From positions 1-19,721 of the forward strand of contig JBLHJR010000059.1 of the NCBI GenBank assembly GCA_047619205.1: DNA of 19,721 nucleotides, written 5' to 3'. Positions 14,192 through 19,721 of this stretch are shown piece after piece; within the stretch, counting starts at the first letter, position 1; each line of letters opens with the position of its first letter. A model generated the notes under the pieces. The model saw only the letters and a program-made list of their open reading frames with translations. It ran no database searches and had not been told where the DNA came from. The position numbers and the translations under genes are program-made. This DNA comes from Endobugula sp047619205. GTDB taxonomy: Bacteria > Pseudomonadota > Gammaproteobacteria > Pseudomonadales > Cellvibrionaceae.

Positions 14192-15220
14192 GTGCTTATT
14201 TTAGGAATTGAAACCTCATGTGATGAGACCGGCGTTGCCTTGTACGATAGTGAATTGGGCTTGTTGGGGGACCATTTGTATAGCCAGGTCGAGTTGCATA
14301 GCGAATATGGTGGCGTTGTACCTGAGCTGGCCTCTCGCGATCATGTACGTAAGTTATTGCCGTTAATTGATGGGCTATTGCGCGACTGCTCTCTAGATAA
14401 AACGGCGATTGATGGCATCGCCTATACCAAAGGGCCAGGTTTAGTGGGCGCGTTGATGGTAGGTGCTTGTACTGGGCGAGCCTTAGCCTTGGCGCTGGGG
14501 ATTCCGGCGATCGGTGTCCATCACATGGAAGGCCATTTATTGGCGCCTATGTTGGAAGAGGCGCCGCCTGAATTTCCATTTGTCGCCTTGTTGGTTTCAG
14601 GCGGTCATACCCAGCTGGTGCGGGTGGATGCTATTGGTGAGTATCGTTTATTGGGTGAATCCTTGGATGATGCTGCGGGTGAAGCCTTTGATAAAGCGGC
14701 GAAAATGTTAGATTTAGATTACCCCGGCGGCCCGCTGATTGCTAAGTTGGCAGAACAGGGAGAGCAGGGACGTTTTACCTTTCCTCGCCCAATGGTCGAT
14801 CGTCCCGGTTTGGATTTTAGCTTTAGCGGTTTAAAAACCTTTACCTTAAACACCGTGGCAAAATATGCGCAGGCTAATGGCTTGCCTGATGACCAGACCT
14901 GTGCAGATATTGCCAATGCATTTCAAGAGGCAGTGGTCGATACGCTGGTGATTAAGTGTCGGCGAGCGTTAGAGCAAGAAAAGCTCAGCCGCTTAGTGAT
15001 TGCGGGTGGTGTATCGGCGAATACGCGTTTACGCGAACGCCTTGAGAGCGCCTTGTTAAAAATACATGCGGGTGTGAGTTACGCGCGCCACGAGTTTTGT
15101 ACGGATAATGGGGCGATGATAGCTTATGCGGGGTGTCAGCGATTAGTTGCTGGCCAGCAGGATGGGCTTGCGGTGAAAGTAACGCCACGATGGAATTTGG
15201 AAGAGCTGCCGTCTTGTTAG
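14192..15220 (+). CDS. tsaD: tRNA N6-adenosine threonylcarbamoyltransferase
   Basis: 342 residues from a GTG at 14192, which gives MLILGIETSCDETG, matching the family start. A TTG at 14156 would add 12 residues that have no counterpart. From this start the iron-binding HHMEGHLLA motif puts His at 110, 111 and 115, consistent with E. coli TsaD. Further motifs are VSGGHTQLV, GESLDDAAGEAFDKAAKML, GGVSANTRLRERL and CTDNGAMIAYAG. TsaD works with TsaB and TsaE to transfer threonylcarbamoyl to A37 of tRNAs reading ANN codons. It is divergent from rpsU. The plsY gene often found next to it in related genomes is not present here. Confidence 0.97.
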   Translation: MLILGIETSCDETGVALYDSELGLLGDHLYSQVELHSEYGGVVPELASRDHVRKLLPLIDGLLRDCSLDKTAIDGIAYTKGPGLVGALMVGACTGRALALALGIPAIGVHHMEGHLLAPMLEEAPPEFPFVALLVSGGHTQLVRVDAIGEYRLLGESLDDAAGEAFDKAAKMLDLDYPGGPLIAKLAEQGEQGRFTFPRPMVDRPGLDFSFSGLKTFTLNTVAKYAQANGLPDDQTCADIANAFQEAVVDTLVIKCRRALEQEKLSRLVIAGGVSANTRLRERLESALLKIHAGVSYARHEFCTDNGAMIAYAGCQRLVAGQQDGLAVKVTPRWNLEELPSC

Positions 15221-15297
15221 ATGCGTAGCGTGCAGTGAAAGAGAATTTAATTGAGCGACACATTAATAGTCATGTGAGATTGAAATAAAGATACCGC

Positions 15298-15318
15298 GGC
15301 TAAATTTTTTCTTTAGCC
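15298..15318 (+). repeat. Small hairpin upstream of folB
   Basis: GGCTAAA and TTTAGCC enclose a loop of TTTTTTC. It ends 30 bp before the folB start. The T-run is in the loop, not after the stem, so it is not a normal terminator; a leader hairpin is possible. Confidence 0.4.
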
Positions 15319-15348
15319 TACCACTCTATATGTAGAAAGTAAGATGTA

Positions 15349-15699
15349 ATGGATAAAGTGATCATTCGTGAGTTAACAGTAGAAACTATTGTGGGTTTGT
15401 ATCCGTGGGAGCGTGTTGTGCGGCAACGATTATGTTTGGATATTGAGTTAGGCACGGATATTCGTCAGGCAGCTGAAGGTGATGATTTGCGTTATACGAT
15501 TGATTATTCAGCCGTATGTGATGCAGTCACAACGTTGGCCCACGATGGCAAGTACCAGCTAATTGAAACCTTGGCGGAAAATATAGCCACTATGATTCAA
15601 GCGACCTTTGGTGTGAGTTGGCTCCGAGTAGGCGTTTATAAAGTAGATGTGTTGAATAATGTTCGCCGAGTGGGTGTAGAAATTGAGCGTAGAAGTTGA
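15349..15699 (+). CDS. folB: Dihydroneopterin aldolase
   Basis: 116 residues, standard length. FolB converts 7,8-dihydroneopterin to 6-hydroxymethyl-7,8-dihydropterin in folate synthesis. Visible features are IVGLYPWERVVRQ, with E21 in the active-site position, YTIDYSAV, LIETLAENIA (E73), and VGVYKVDVLNNV with the catalytic Lys at 98. The ribosome binding site is weak (AGTAAG). It is followed after 9 bp by a folK-like gene, so the two are probably an operon for consecutive steps. Confidence 0.95.
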   Translation: MDKVIIRELTVETIVGLYPWERVVRQRLCLDIELGTDIRQAAEGDDLRYTIDYSAVCDAVTTLAHDGKYQLIETLAENIATMIQATFGVSWLRVGVYKVDVLNNVRRVGVEIERRS

Positions 15700-15708
15700 G
15701 GTGGGAAG

Positions 15709-16269
15709 ATGTGTATGAATGAATCAGCCGCTCATCGTGTAGTGTTAAGTATAGGCAGTAATAGTCAGCGGGAGTTACATTTTACGCGAGCGTTTGACGA
15801 GCTCCACCAACGTTTTGGTGATTTGGTTTTTTCACCTATTTATGAAAATCAGTCGACGCATGATAGTTCGTTTAATAGTGGTAATTATTATAATGCGGTG
15901 GTGAGTTTTTATACCCATAAAGGTGTAGCTGAACTGCAGTCAATGGTGCATGACATTGAAGCTCGGTGTGGTCGTGATCGCACCCAGATGTTAGTGAATA
16001 TGGATATTGATCTATTGTTATACGGCGATAGCGTAGGTGAAATTGATCGTGTGACTTTGCCGCATAAAGATATATTACAGCGAGCCTATATTTTGCGCCC
16101 ATTAGCCGATAGTCTTCCTGATCTTTTGTACCCCCTTACGGATCGGCCTTTTCATGTGTTATGGGAGAGCTTTTGTGATGACAGTGAGGGTCTGCCTTTA
16201 CTGGAACCTGTCGATTTTGTTTGGCAGGGTCAGCTTATTTCTGTGGCATCTCCATGTTTAATTATATAA
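15709..16269 (+). CDS. folK: HPPK-like protein (divergent 2-amino-4-hydroxy-6-hydroxymethyldihydropteridine pyrophosphokinase)
   Basis: 186 residues; the ATG at 15709 or 15715 could be used, with GGTGGGAAG in front. The HPPK fold is shown by VVLSIGSN at the start, a Tyr-Asn-containing segment (GNYYNAVVSF), GRDR, then MDIDLLLYGD with the two metal-binding Asp, and LPHKDILQRAYILRPLADSLPDLLYP. The canonical RWGPRTLDLD signature is altered: the segment before the DxD reads MLVNMDID, so the Trp and the Arg that contact ATP/pterin are missing. A similar divergent form seems to follow folB in pseudomonads. It may be active with changed kinetics, or be a paralogue beside a canonical folK elsewhere in the genome. 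Confidence 0.75.
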   Translation: MCMNESAAHRVVLSIGSNSQRELHFTRAFDELHQRFGDLVFSPIYENQSTHDSSFNSGNYYNAVVSFYTHKGVAELQSMVHDIEARCGRDRTQMLVNMDIDLLLYGDSVGEIDRVTLPHKDILQRAYILRPLADSLPDLLYPLTDRPFHVLWESFCDDSEGLPLLEPVDFVWQGQLISVASPCLII

Positions 16270-16273
16270 ATAA

Positions 16274-17230
16274 ATGGCTATGAAAACTATTCGTGTTGCT
16301 ATTCTAGGTGCTGGCCCAGCAGGTTTGTCGGCGGCACTATGGCTTAAAAATTTAGGCTTTACGCCCATATTAATTGAAAGGTCAACCGCTGTCGGTGGGA
16401 TGCAAAAACTGAATTTTTTAAAGAATGATTGGGTGTTGGGGCAGTCAGATGTGACTGGTCTTGAGGTGGCTGAAAATTTTCATCAGCATATTCAGCATGA
16501 AGCTATTGATTGTCGTGTTGGTCAGCAGTTGAAAGAGATCGCGCGTGTTAATAACACGTTTCATTTGTTGTTGAACGATAAAGTAATAGTGGATTGTGAC
16601 GCTATTATTATTGCCAGCGGTACTCGTTATGTTGGACGTGAAATTTTTTCAGCGTGTGATGGGTTTTCGAATATTGATGCGAGCAAAGTCGTTGAAGGCC
16701 CTTATGCCTATCTAGATTTAGATGCAATCTCATCTCAGCGTGTGCTTATCGTGGGTGCAGGGGATAATGCCTTTGAAAATGCATTGATGTTGTTAGAGCG
16801 GAATTGCCATGTTTCGATGCTTGCGCGTTCTAGCCCTAAGGCGCAGGATAAATTTCTAGATAAGGTGCTTTGCCATAATAACTTTCGTCTTCTTGAGCGC
16901 TCACTGATAACGTGCTGCGTACAGAAAGAGGATGTTTTGCTCATCGAAATTGACGGTGAAGTGAATTGCCAGCTTGAGGTGGATCGCTTACATATTTTGG
17001 CTGGCTATAAAGCGAATGCTAAAAGTATAGCGGCTATGGTGTTGTCTGGTTTAGGTGATACGCTTGAAAGTGATAATAATAATTTTCTTGTGGTCGATGC
17101 CTGTGGTCGCACCAACATTAAGCATATCTATGCTGCAGGTGATATTTGTAATGCGCAGTTCCCTTGTGTTGTTAGTGCGCTTGCCTCTGGTGCTTTAGCG
17201 GCTAAAACGATAAGCCAAGATTTGTCCTAA
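16274..17230 (+). CDS. FAD/NAD(P)-dependent oxidoreductase, thioredoxin-reductase-like without CxxC
   Basis: 318 residues. An N-terminal FAD motif GAGPAGL (12-18), GG followed by a flavin-contact segment (41-42), a central IIIASGTRYVGR, a second nucleotide-binding motif VGAGDNAFENAL (160-171), and the closing IYAAGDICNAQFPCVVSALASGALAA with the second FAD contact define a two-dinucleotide-fold flavoprotein of thioredoxin reductase size. The redox-active CxxC of TrxB is absent in the NADPH domain, so it should not reduce thioredoxin. Ferredoxin/flavodoxin-NADP reductase of the YumC type or an unassigned enzyme are more likely. It starts 4 bp after the folK stop with no Shine-Dalgarno, so it is probably translated by coupling with folK. 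Confidence 0.75.
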   Translation: MAMKTIRVAILGAGPAGLSAALWLKNLGFTPILIERSTAVGGMQKLNFLKNDWVLGQSDVTGLEVAENFHQHIQHEAIDCRVGQQLKEIARVNNTFHLLLNDKVIVDCDAIIIASGTRYVGREIFSACDGFSNIDASKVVEGPYAYLDLDAISSQRVLIVGAGDNAFENALMLLERNCHVSMLARSSPKAQDKFLDKVLCHNNFRLLERSLITCCVQKEDVLLIEIDGEVNCQLEVDRLHILAGYKANAKSIAAMVLSGLGDTLESDNNNFLVVDACGRTNIKHIYAAGDICNAQFPCVVSALASGALAAKTISQDLS

Positions 17231-17266
17231 AGATACGATCTGTCGCTTAATTTTTTAGTTGTTACT

Positions 17267-18409
17267 TTATTGTTCTCTGCTCGTATTTGTTTTTAGCCAC
17301 TGGTGTAATTGTGTTAGTCGCTTTTCTTTTATGGCTTCGCCAAGGGCGGCTTTCTGAAAACCTTGTTTTATTAGCGCTTGATGATCGATATTTTTATAGC
17401 TTTGCAACGCATCTAAAAGTAGACGCACAGATTCAAATTCTTGGCTCTGATTTTTATGAGCGTCCATATGATAAATTGCTTGGCAGACAATTAATAATTT
17501 TTTGAAACGTTCTAGCTTGCGTAGTGCATCTGTTTTTTGAAACAAAGTAGTTAGTGTTACTGCGCTCCAGTTATTAATAGAGATACATGTTAGGTAATGT
17601 TGCTGGCTTAATATGGCGAGTTCTTTATATTCATTGGGTGTGGCAAGATGCAGGCAGAGCGTTTCGGTTTCACTGCTATCAAGTGGAAAGCAAAAGGCAG
17701 CAAAGCGCATAATAGGGTCGCCAGTTAACTGGCAACAAGAATTTAGTGCTGTAAGGCATGGGCTAATATCATTGTGCTGAAAGTTTGGCAGTATATCGTT
17801 GAGGGTATGACTGTCTTTTAGCGAGGTAAAAAATATTTCTGGATATTGTTCGGATAATGCTTTTTGACATTCTTGCCATACTCTCTCGGGAACTAAGTGT
17901 TGAGTTTCGCCATTGCTAGCCATTACTTGCATTAGTGCTAGGGTTTCTTCTGCCACACGGAAGCCTAAATGGTGATAGCGTGCCGCAAAGCGCGCGACAC
18001 GTAATACGCGTACAGGATCTTCGCTGAAGGCCGAGGATACATGGCGTAGCCATTTATCTTTGATGTCTTGCTGGCCATTATAGGGGTCGATGATCGTACC
18101 GTTGTCATCTTGTGCTATCGCATTAATGGTGAGGTCGCGACGTTGTAAGTCTTCTTCTAGCGTCACGTTGCCATCGGTATGAAAGGTAAAGCCTTTGTAT
18201 CCGCGCGCCGTTTTTCTCTCGGTGCGAGCTAAGGCATATTCTTCGTGGCTTTGGGGGTGTAGGAAAACAGGGAAGTCTTTTCCCACTGGGGTATAGCCCA
18301 GTTGCATCATTTCTTCTGGGCTACTGCCGACCACCACCCAGTCTTTTTCGTGGTAAGGGAAGTGAAGTAGTTGGTCTCTAACGGCGCCGCCGACAAGAAA
18401 GATTTTCAT
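17267..18409 (-). CDS. cca: CCA-adding enzyme (tRNA nucleotidyltransferase)
   Basis: 380 residues from the ATG at 18409 (MKIFLVGGAVRD), the family start; an upstream in-frame ATG at 18472 adds residues with no counterpart. Motifs in order: GGAVRD, EKDWVVVG (E21 where E. coli has Asp, D23 kept), RTERKTARGYKGF, LEEDLQRRDLTINA and DPVRVLRVARFAARY. It adds or repairs the 3' CCA of tRNAs. The HD phosphohydrolase domain of the E. coli enzyme (HTLM.. region) is not visible, so the protein is shorter and probably lacks phosphatase activity. It converges on the oxidoreductase gene with a 36-bp gap. A possible -10 (TACAAT on the minus strand, 18437-18432) stands close to the start. Confidence 0.93.
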   Translation of the reverse strand: MKIFLVGGAVRDQLLHFPYHEKDWVVVGSSPEEMMQLGYTPVGKDFPVFLHPQSHEEYALARTERKTARGYKGFTFHTDGNVTLEEDLQRRDLTINAIAQDDNGTIIDPYNGQQDIKDKWLRHVSSAFSEDPVRVLRVARFAARYHHLGFRVAEETLALMQVMASNGETQHLVPERVWQECQKALSEQYPEIFFTSLKDSHTLNDILPNFQHNDISPCLTALNSCCQLTGDPIMRFAAFCFPLDSSETETLCLHLATPNEYKELAILSQQHYLTCISINNWSAVTLTTLFQKTDALRKLERFKKLLIVCQAIYHMDAHKNQSQEFESVRLLLDALQSYKNIDHQALIKQGFQKAALGEAIKEKRLTQLHQWLKTNTSREQ

Positions 18410-18432
18410 AACTGCTATGGCTTGTGGGTTGA

Positions 18433-18460
18433 TTGTATATGAAAGCTTGCGCTTTATAAA
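18433..18460 (+). promoter_or_regulatory. Possible plus-strand promoter divergent from cca
   Basis: TTGTAT (18433-18438) and TATAAA (18455-18460) are spaced by 16 bp. It could drive the leader that ends in the hairpin at 18692. The -35 is poor. Between 18461 and 18690 I see no convincing gene, only short repeats. Confidence 0.25.
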
Positions 18461-18557
18461 AAAATGCCGCACACTTTCTACTTGTTTAGGCAGTTCTTTT
18501 GAACCGCTCTTTTGGAAACCGAATGATTATGTTAACACAAAATATTATGCATCTCTT

Positions 18558-18593
18558 GTTGCCGAGACTGTTGCCGAGACTGTTGTCGGAATT
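18558..18593 (+). repeat. Three tandem copies of a 12-bp unit
   Basis: GTTGCCGAGACT occurs twice exactly (18558-18569, 18570-18581) and once in changed form (GTTGTCGGAATT, 18582-18593), with a partial fourth unit after it. It lies in the untranslated region between cca and the terminator-like hairpin. Slippage is the simplest origin. Confidence 0.75.
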
Positions 18594-18691
18594 GTTGCTA
18601 AAAATGATCTGTGTGCGCTGGCTCGTAAAAGTCCGTAGCGGGTGGCGTGCTGTGTGCGAATAGTGTAATCAACAAAAAATCACATTATTAG

Positions 18692-18720
18692 AAGCCGCAG
18701 CGTAATACCTGCGGCTTTTT
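18692..18720 (+). terminator. Intrinsic terminator or attenuator upstream of the small ORF/EamA genes
   Basis: AAGCCGCAG (18692-18700) and CTGCGGCTT (18709-18717) form a 9-bp stem with loop CGTAATAC; a T-run at 18716-18720 follows. It is oriented on the plus strand, where no gene lies directly upstream. A second stem, CTTTTTAC/GTAAAAAG (18715-18722 and 18729-18736), overlaps the T-run and cannot form fully at the same time. Either a small RNA ends here, or it attenuates transcription into the downstream genes. Confidence 0.65.
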
Positions 18721-18796
18721 ACGTTTTTGTAAAAAGAAAAATAACAGTTGTCCCGTTTGCAGGTGTTCTTAAGCTGTGATTTATAGGAGTGAAATA

Positions 18797-18982
18797 ATGA
18801 GGTTAACCCTAGAAAAAACAATAGCATCACGAAAATCTACGCAAGTTTTCATTGCACTTAGCAAATGTAAAAATGCGTTTATCGCCAATAAGGCGATTAC
18901 AACATTTTTGAATTTATTATGTACATCAAAAATTCACGCCTCTTTTTTGCATCTAACTGGCTTTTCTGGGTTAACGTTGTGA
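18797..18982 (+). CDS. Small protein of unknown function, coupled to the EamA gene
   Basis: 61 residues from the ATG at 18797, which has AGGAG seven bases upstream, one of the best ribosome binding sites in the window. The stop TGA shares its last base with the ATG of the transporter (TGATG). The peptide begins MRLTLEKTIASRKST and is basic with a mildly hydrophobic centre (AITTFLNLLC); no family is recognised and no signal peptide is clear. An internal hairpin ATCGCC/GGCGAT lies at 18881-18897. It may be a real small protein or a leader ORF whose translation controls the transporter by coupling. Confidence 0.45.
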   Translation: MRLTLEKTIASRKSTQVFIALSKCKNAFIANKAITTFLNLLCTSKIHASFLHLTGFSGLTL

Positions 18983-19721
18983 TGAATATTATCGCTTATG
19001 GTGTTTTAGTGGCTATTTGGTCAACTACTCCCTTAGCTATTAAGTGGAGTGCGGATGATGTGTCGTTTGCGGGTGCCATTTTTTGGCGGATATTGTTGTC
19101 GGCACTATTAGCTTTGCTTATTTTGCGGGGGCGAGGAGAGTCCTTGTGGGGTTATCGTCATGGTGTGCGTTTTTATAGTATTGCTGCTTTTGGTATTGCG
19201 CCTAATTTCTTATTGGTTTATTGGGCTTCGCAGTGGATTTCATCAGGGCTGATTTCGGTTATATTTAGTACCACGCCTTTTTTGATGGGGGTGTTGTCTT
19301 ATTATTATTTGGGTAAGCAGGTCTTTACTGTTCAGCGTGTAGTGGCATTAAGTATTGCCGTAGTGGGTTTGCTAGTGGTGTTTGCAGATCAGTTGCTAGT
19401 GATGGGGGCGAATGGGGCTTATGGCATTCTTGCGATGATGATATCGGTAGTTCTATTTGCTTTCAGTAGTACTTGCTTGCAAAAAATAGAGGCAAATATT
19501 CCTGTCTTACAAAAGACAACCGGAGGGCTCTGTTTCTCTGTGCCGCCACTGGCTTTAGCATGGTATTTTTTGGATGGTGAATTACCTTGGCCGATGAGTC
19601 TGCAGGGTGGTTTATCTATAGTGTATCTGGGTGTTTTTGGCTCATTAATCGGTTTTGCGATATATTATTTTCTGCTCCATCGCTTATCTGCGTATGTGGT
19701 GTCAACCGTGGGTATGATCAG
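18982..19721 (+). CDS. EamA/DMT-superfamily transporter (partial, runs off the right edge)
   Basis: 246 codons are visible with no stop before the edge. The start is the ATG at 18982; a GTG at 18979 is also possible. The protein begins MNIIAYGVLVAIWSTTPLAIKW, the typical first helix of drug/metabolite exporters with the W-S-T/S-x-P motif. Repeated hydrophobic segments follow (SGLISVIFSTTPFLMGVLSYYYLG, then VVALSIAVVGLLVVFADQ), and a second EamA repeat begins near residue 150. About seven to eight transmembrane helices are visible of the usual ten. The substrate cannot be told. It is translationally coupled to the small ORF and lies beyond a possible attenuator. Confidence 0.85.
   Translation, partial: MNIIAYGVLVAIWSTTPLAIKWSADDVSFAGAIFWRILLSALLALLILRGRGESLWGYRHGVRFYSIAAFGIAPNFLLVYWASQWISSGLISVIFSTTPFLMGVLSYYYLGKQVFTVQRVVALSIAVVGLLVVFADQLLVMGANGAYGILAMMISVVLFAFSSTCLQKIEANIPVLQKTTGGLCFSVPPLALAWYFLDGELPWPMSLQGGLSIVYLGVFGSLIGFAIYYFLLHRLSAYVVSTVGMI

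Noticed and set aside
18417..18638. 73-codon plus-strand frame containing the 12-bp repeats
   Set aside because: No ribosome binding site, overlaps the 5' end of cca, and its repeated VAET text comes from the DNA repeat.

Overview
The window looks like a chromosomal segment of a marine-type gammaproteobacterium, probably near Cellvibrionales/Oceanospirillales. The basis is the core order rpsU-yqeY-(DUF454)-dnaG-rpoD with tsaD divergent, a folB/divergent folK pair nearby, moderate-to-low GC, and protein sequences close to the gammaproteobacterial type throughout. This placement is inference from gene content; no database was searched.

Layout. Positions 1-407 are an edge of accessory DNA: the first codons of a probable ISL3-like transposase (minus strand) beside the C-terminal remnant of a HipA-like toxin (plus strand). 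Positions 408-5862 hold a minus-strand NAD cluster, in transcription order: a NADAR-family protein, bifunctional NMN adenylyltransferase/Nudix hydrolase (nadM), nicotinamide phosphoribosyltransferase (nadV), an SPFH/band-7 protein, and a diverged NAD-kinase-like protein. Facing it on the plus strand are nrtR, the Nudix-related NAD repressor, and a small HAD-like protein (6772-7161). Two related palindromes, one a perfect 41-bp dyad at 5271-5311 and one a 21-bp dyad at 5904-5924, sit on the promoters of nadM and of the divergent NADAR/nrtR pair. They are the obvious candidates for NrtR operators.

Positions 7226-8355 hold a small HTH-like protein, a CAT-anticodon tRNA on the minus strand, and two copies of a structured repeat spaced exactly 168 bp apart, ending at the rpoD terminator. 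Positions 8356-13982 are the macromolecular synthesis region on the minus strand (rpsU, yqeY, a ybaN-like membrane protein, dnaG, rpoD). Divergent from it on the plus strand are tsaD, folB, a folK-like gene and a TrxR-like flavoprotein without a CxxC. The cca gene converges from the right. The right edge carries a terminator-like hairpin overlapping an alternative hairpin, a 61-codon small ORF with a strong ribosome binding site, and a translationally coupled EamA/DMT transporter that runs off the window.

How the genes work together. NadV makes NMN from nicotinamide and NadM makes NAD from NMN. The Nudix half of NadM and the NADAR protein probably handle ADP-ribose or glycosidic by-products. 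NrtR probably represses the set according to NAD/ADP-ribose status. The SPFH protein and the NAD-kinase-like protein, which overlap by 4 bp at the end of this cluster, are the least explained members and the best candidates for an undescribed NAD-linked function.
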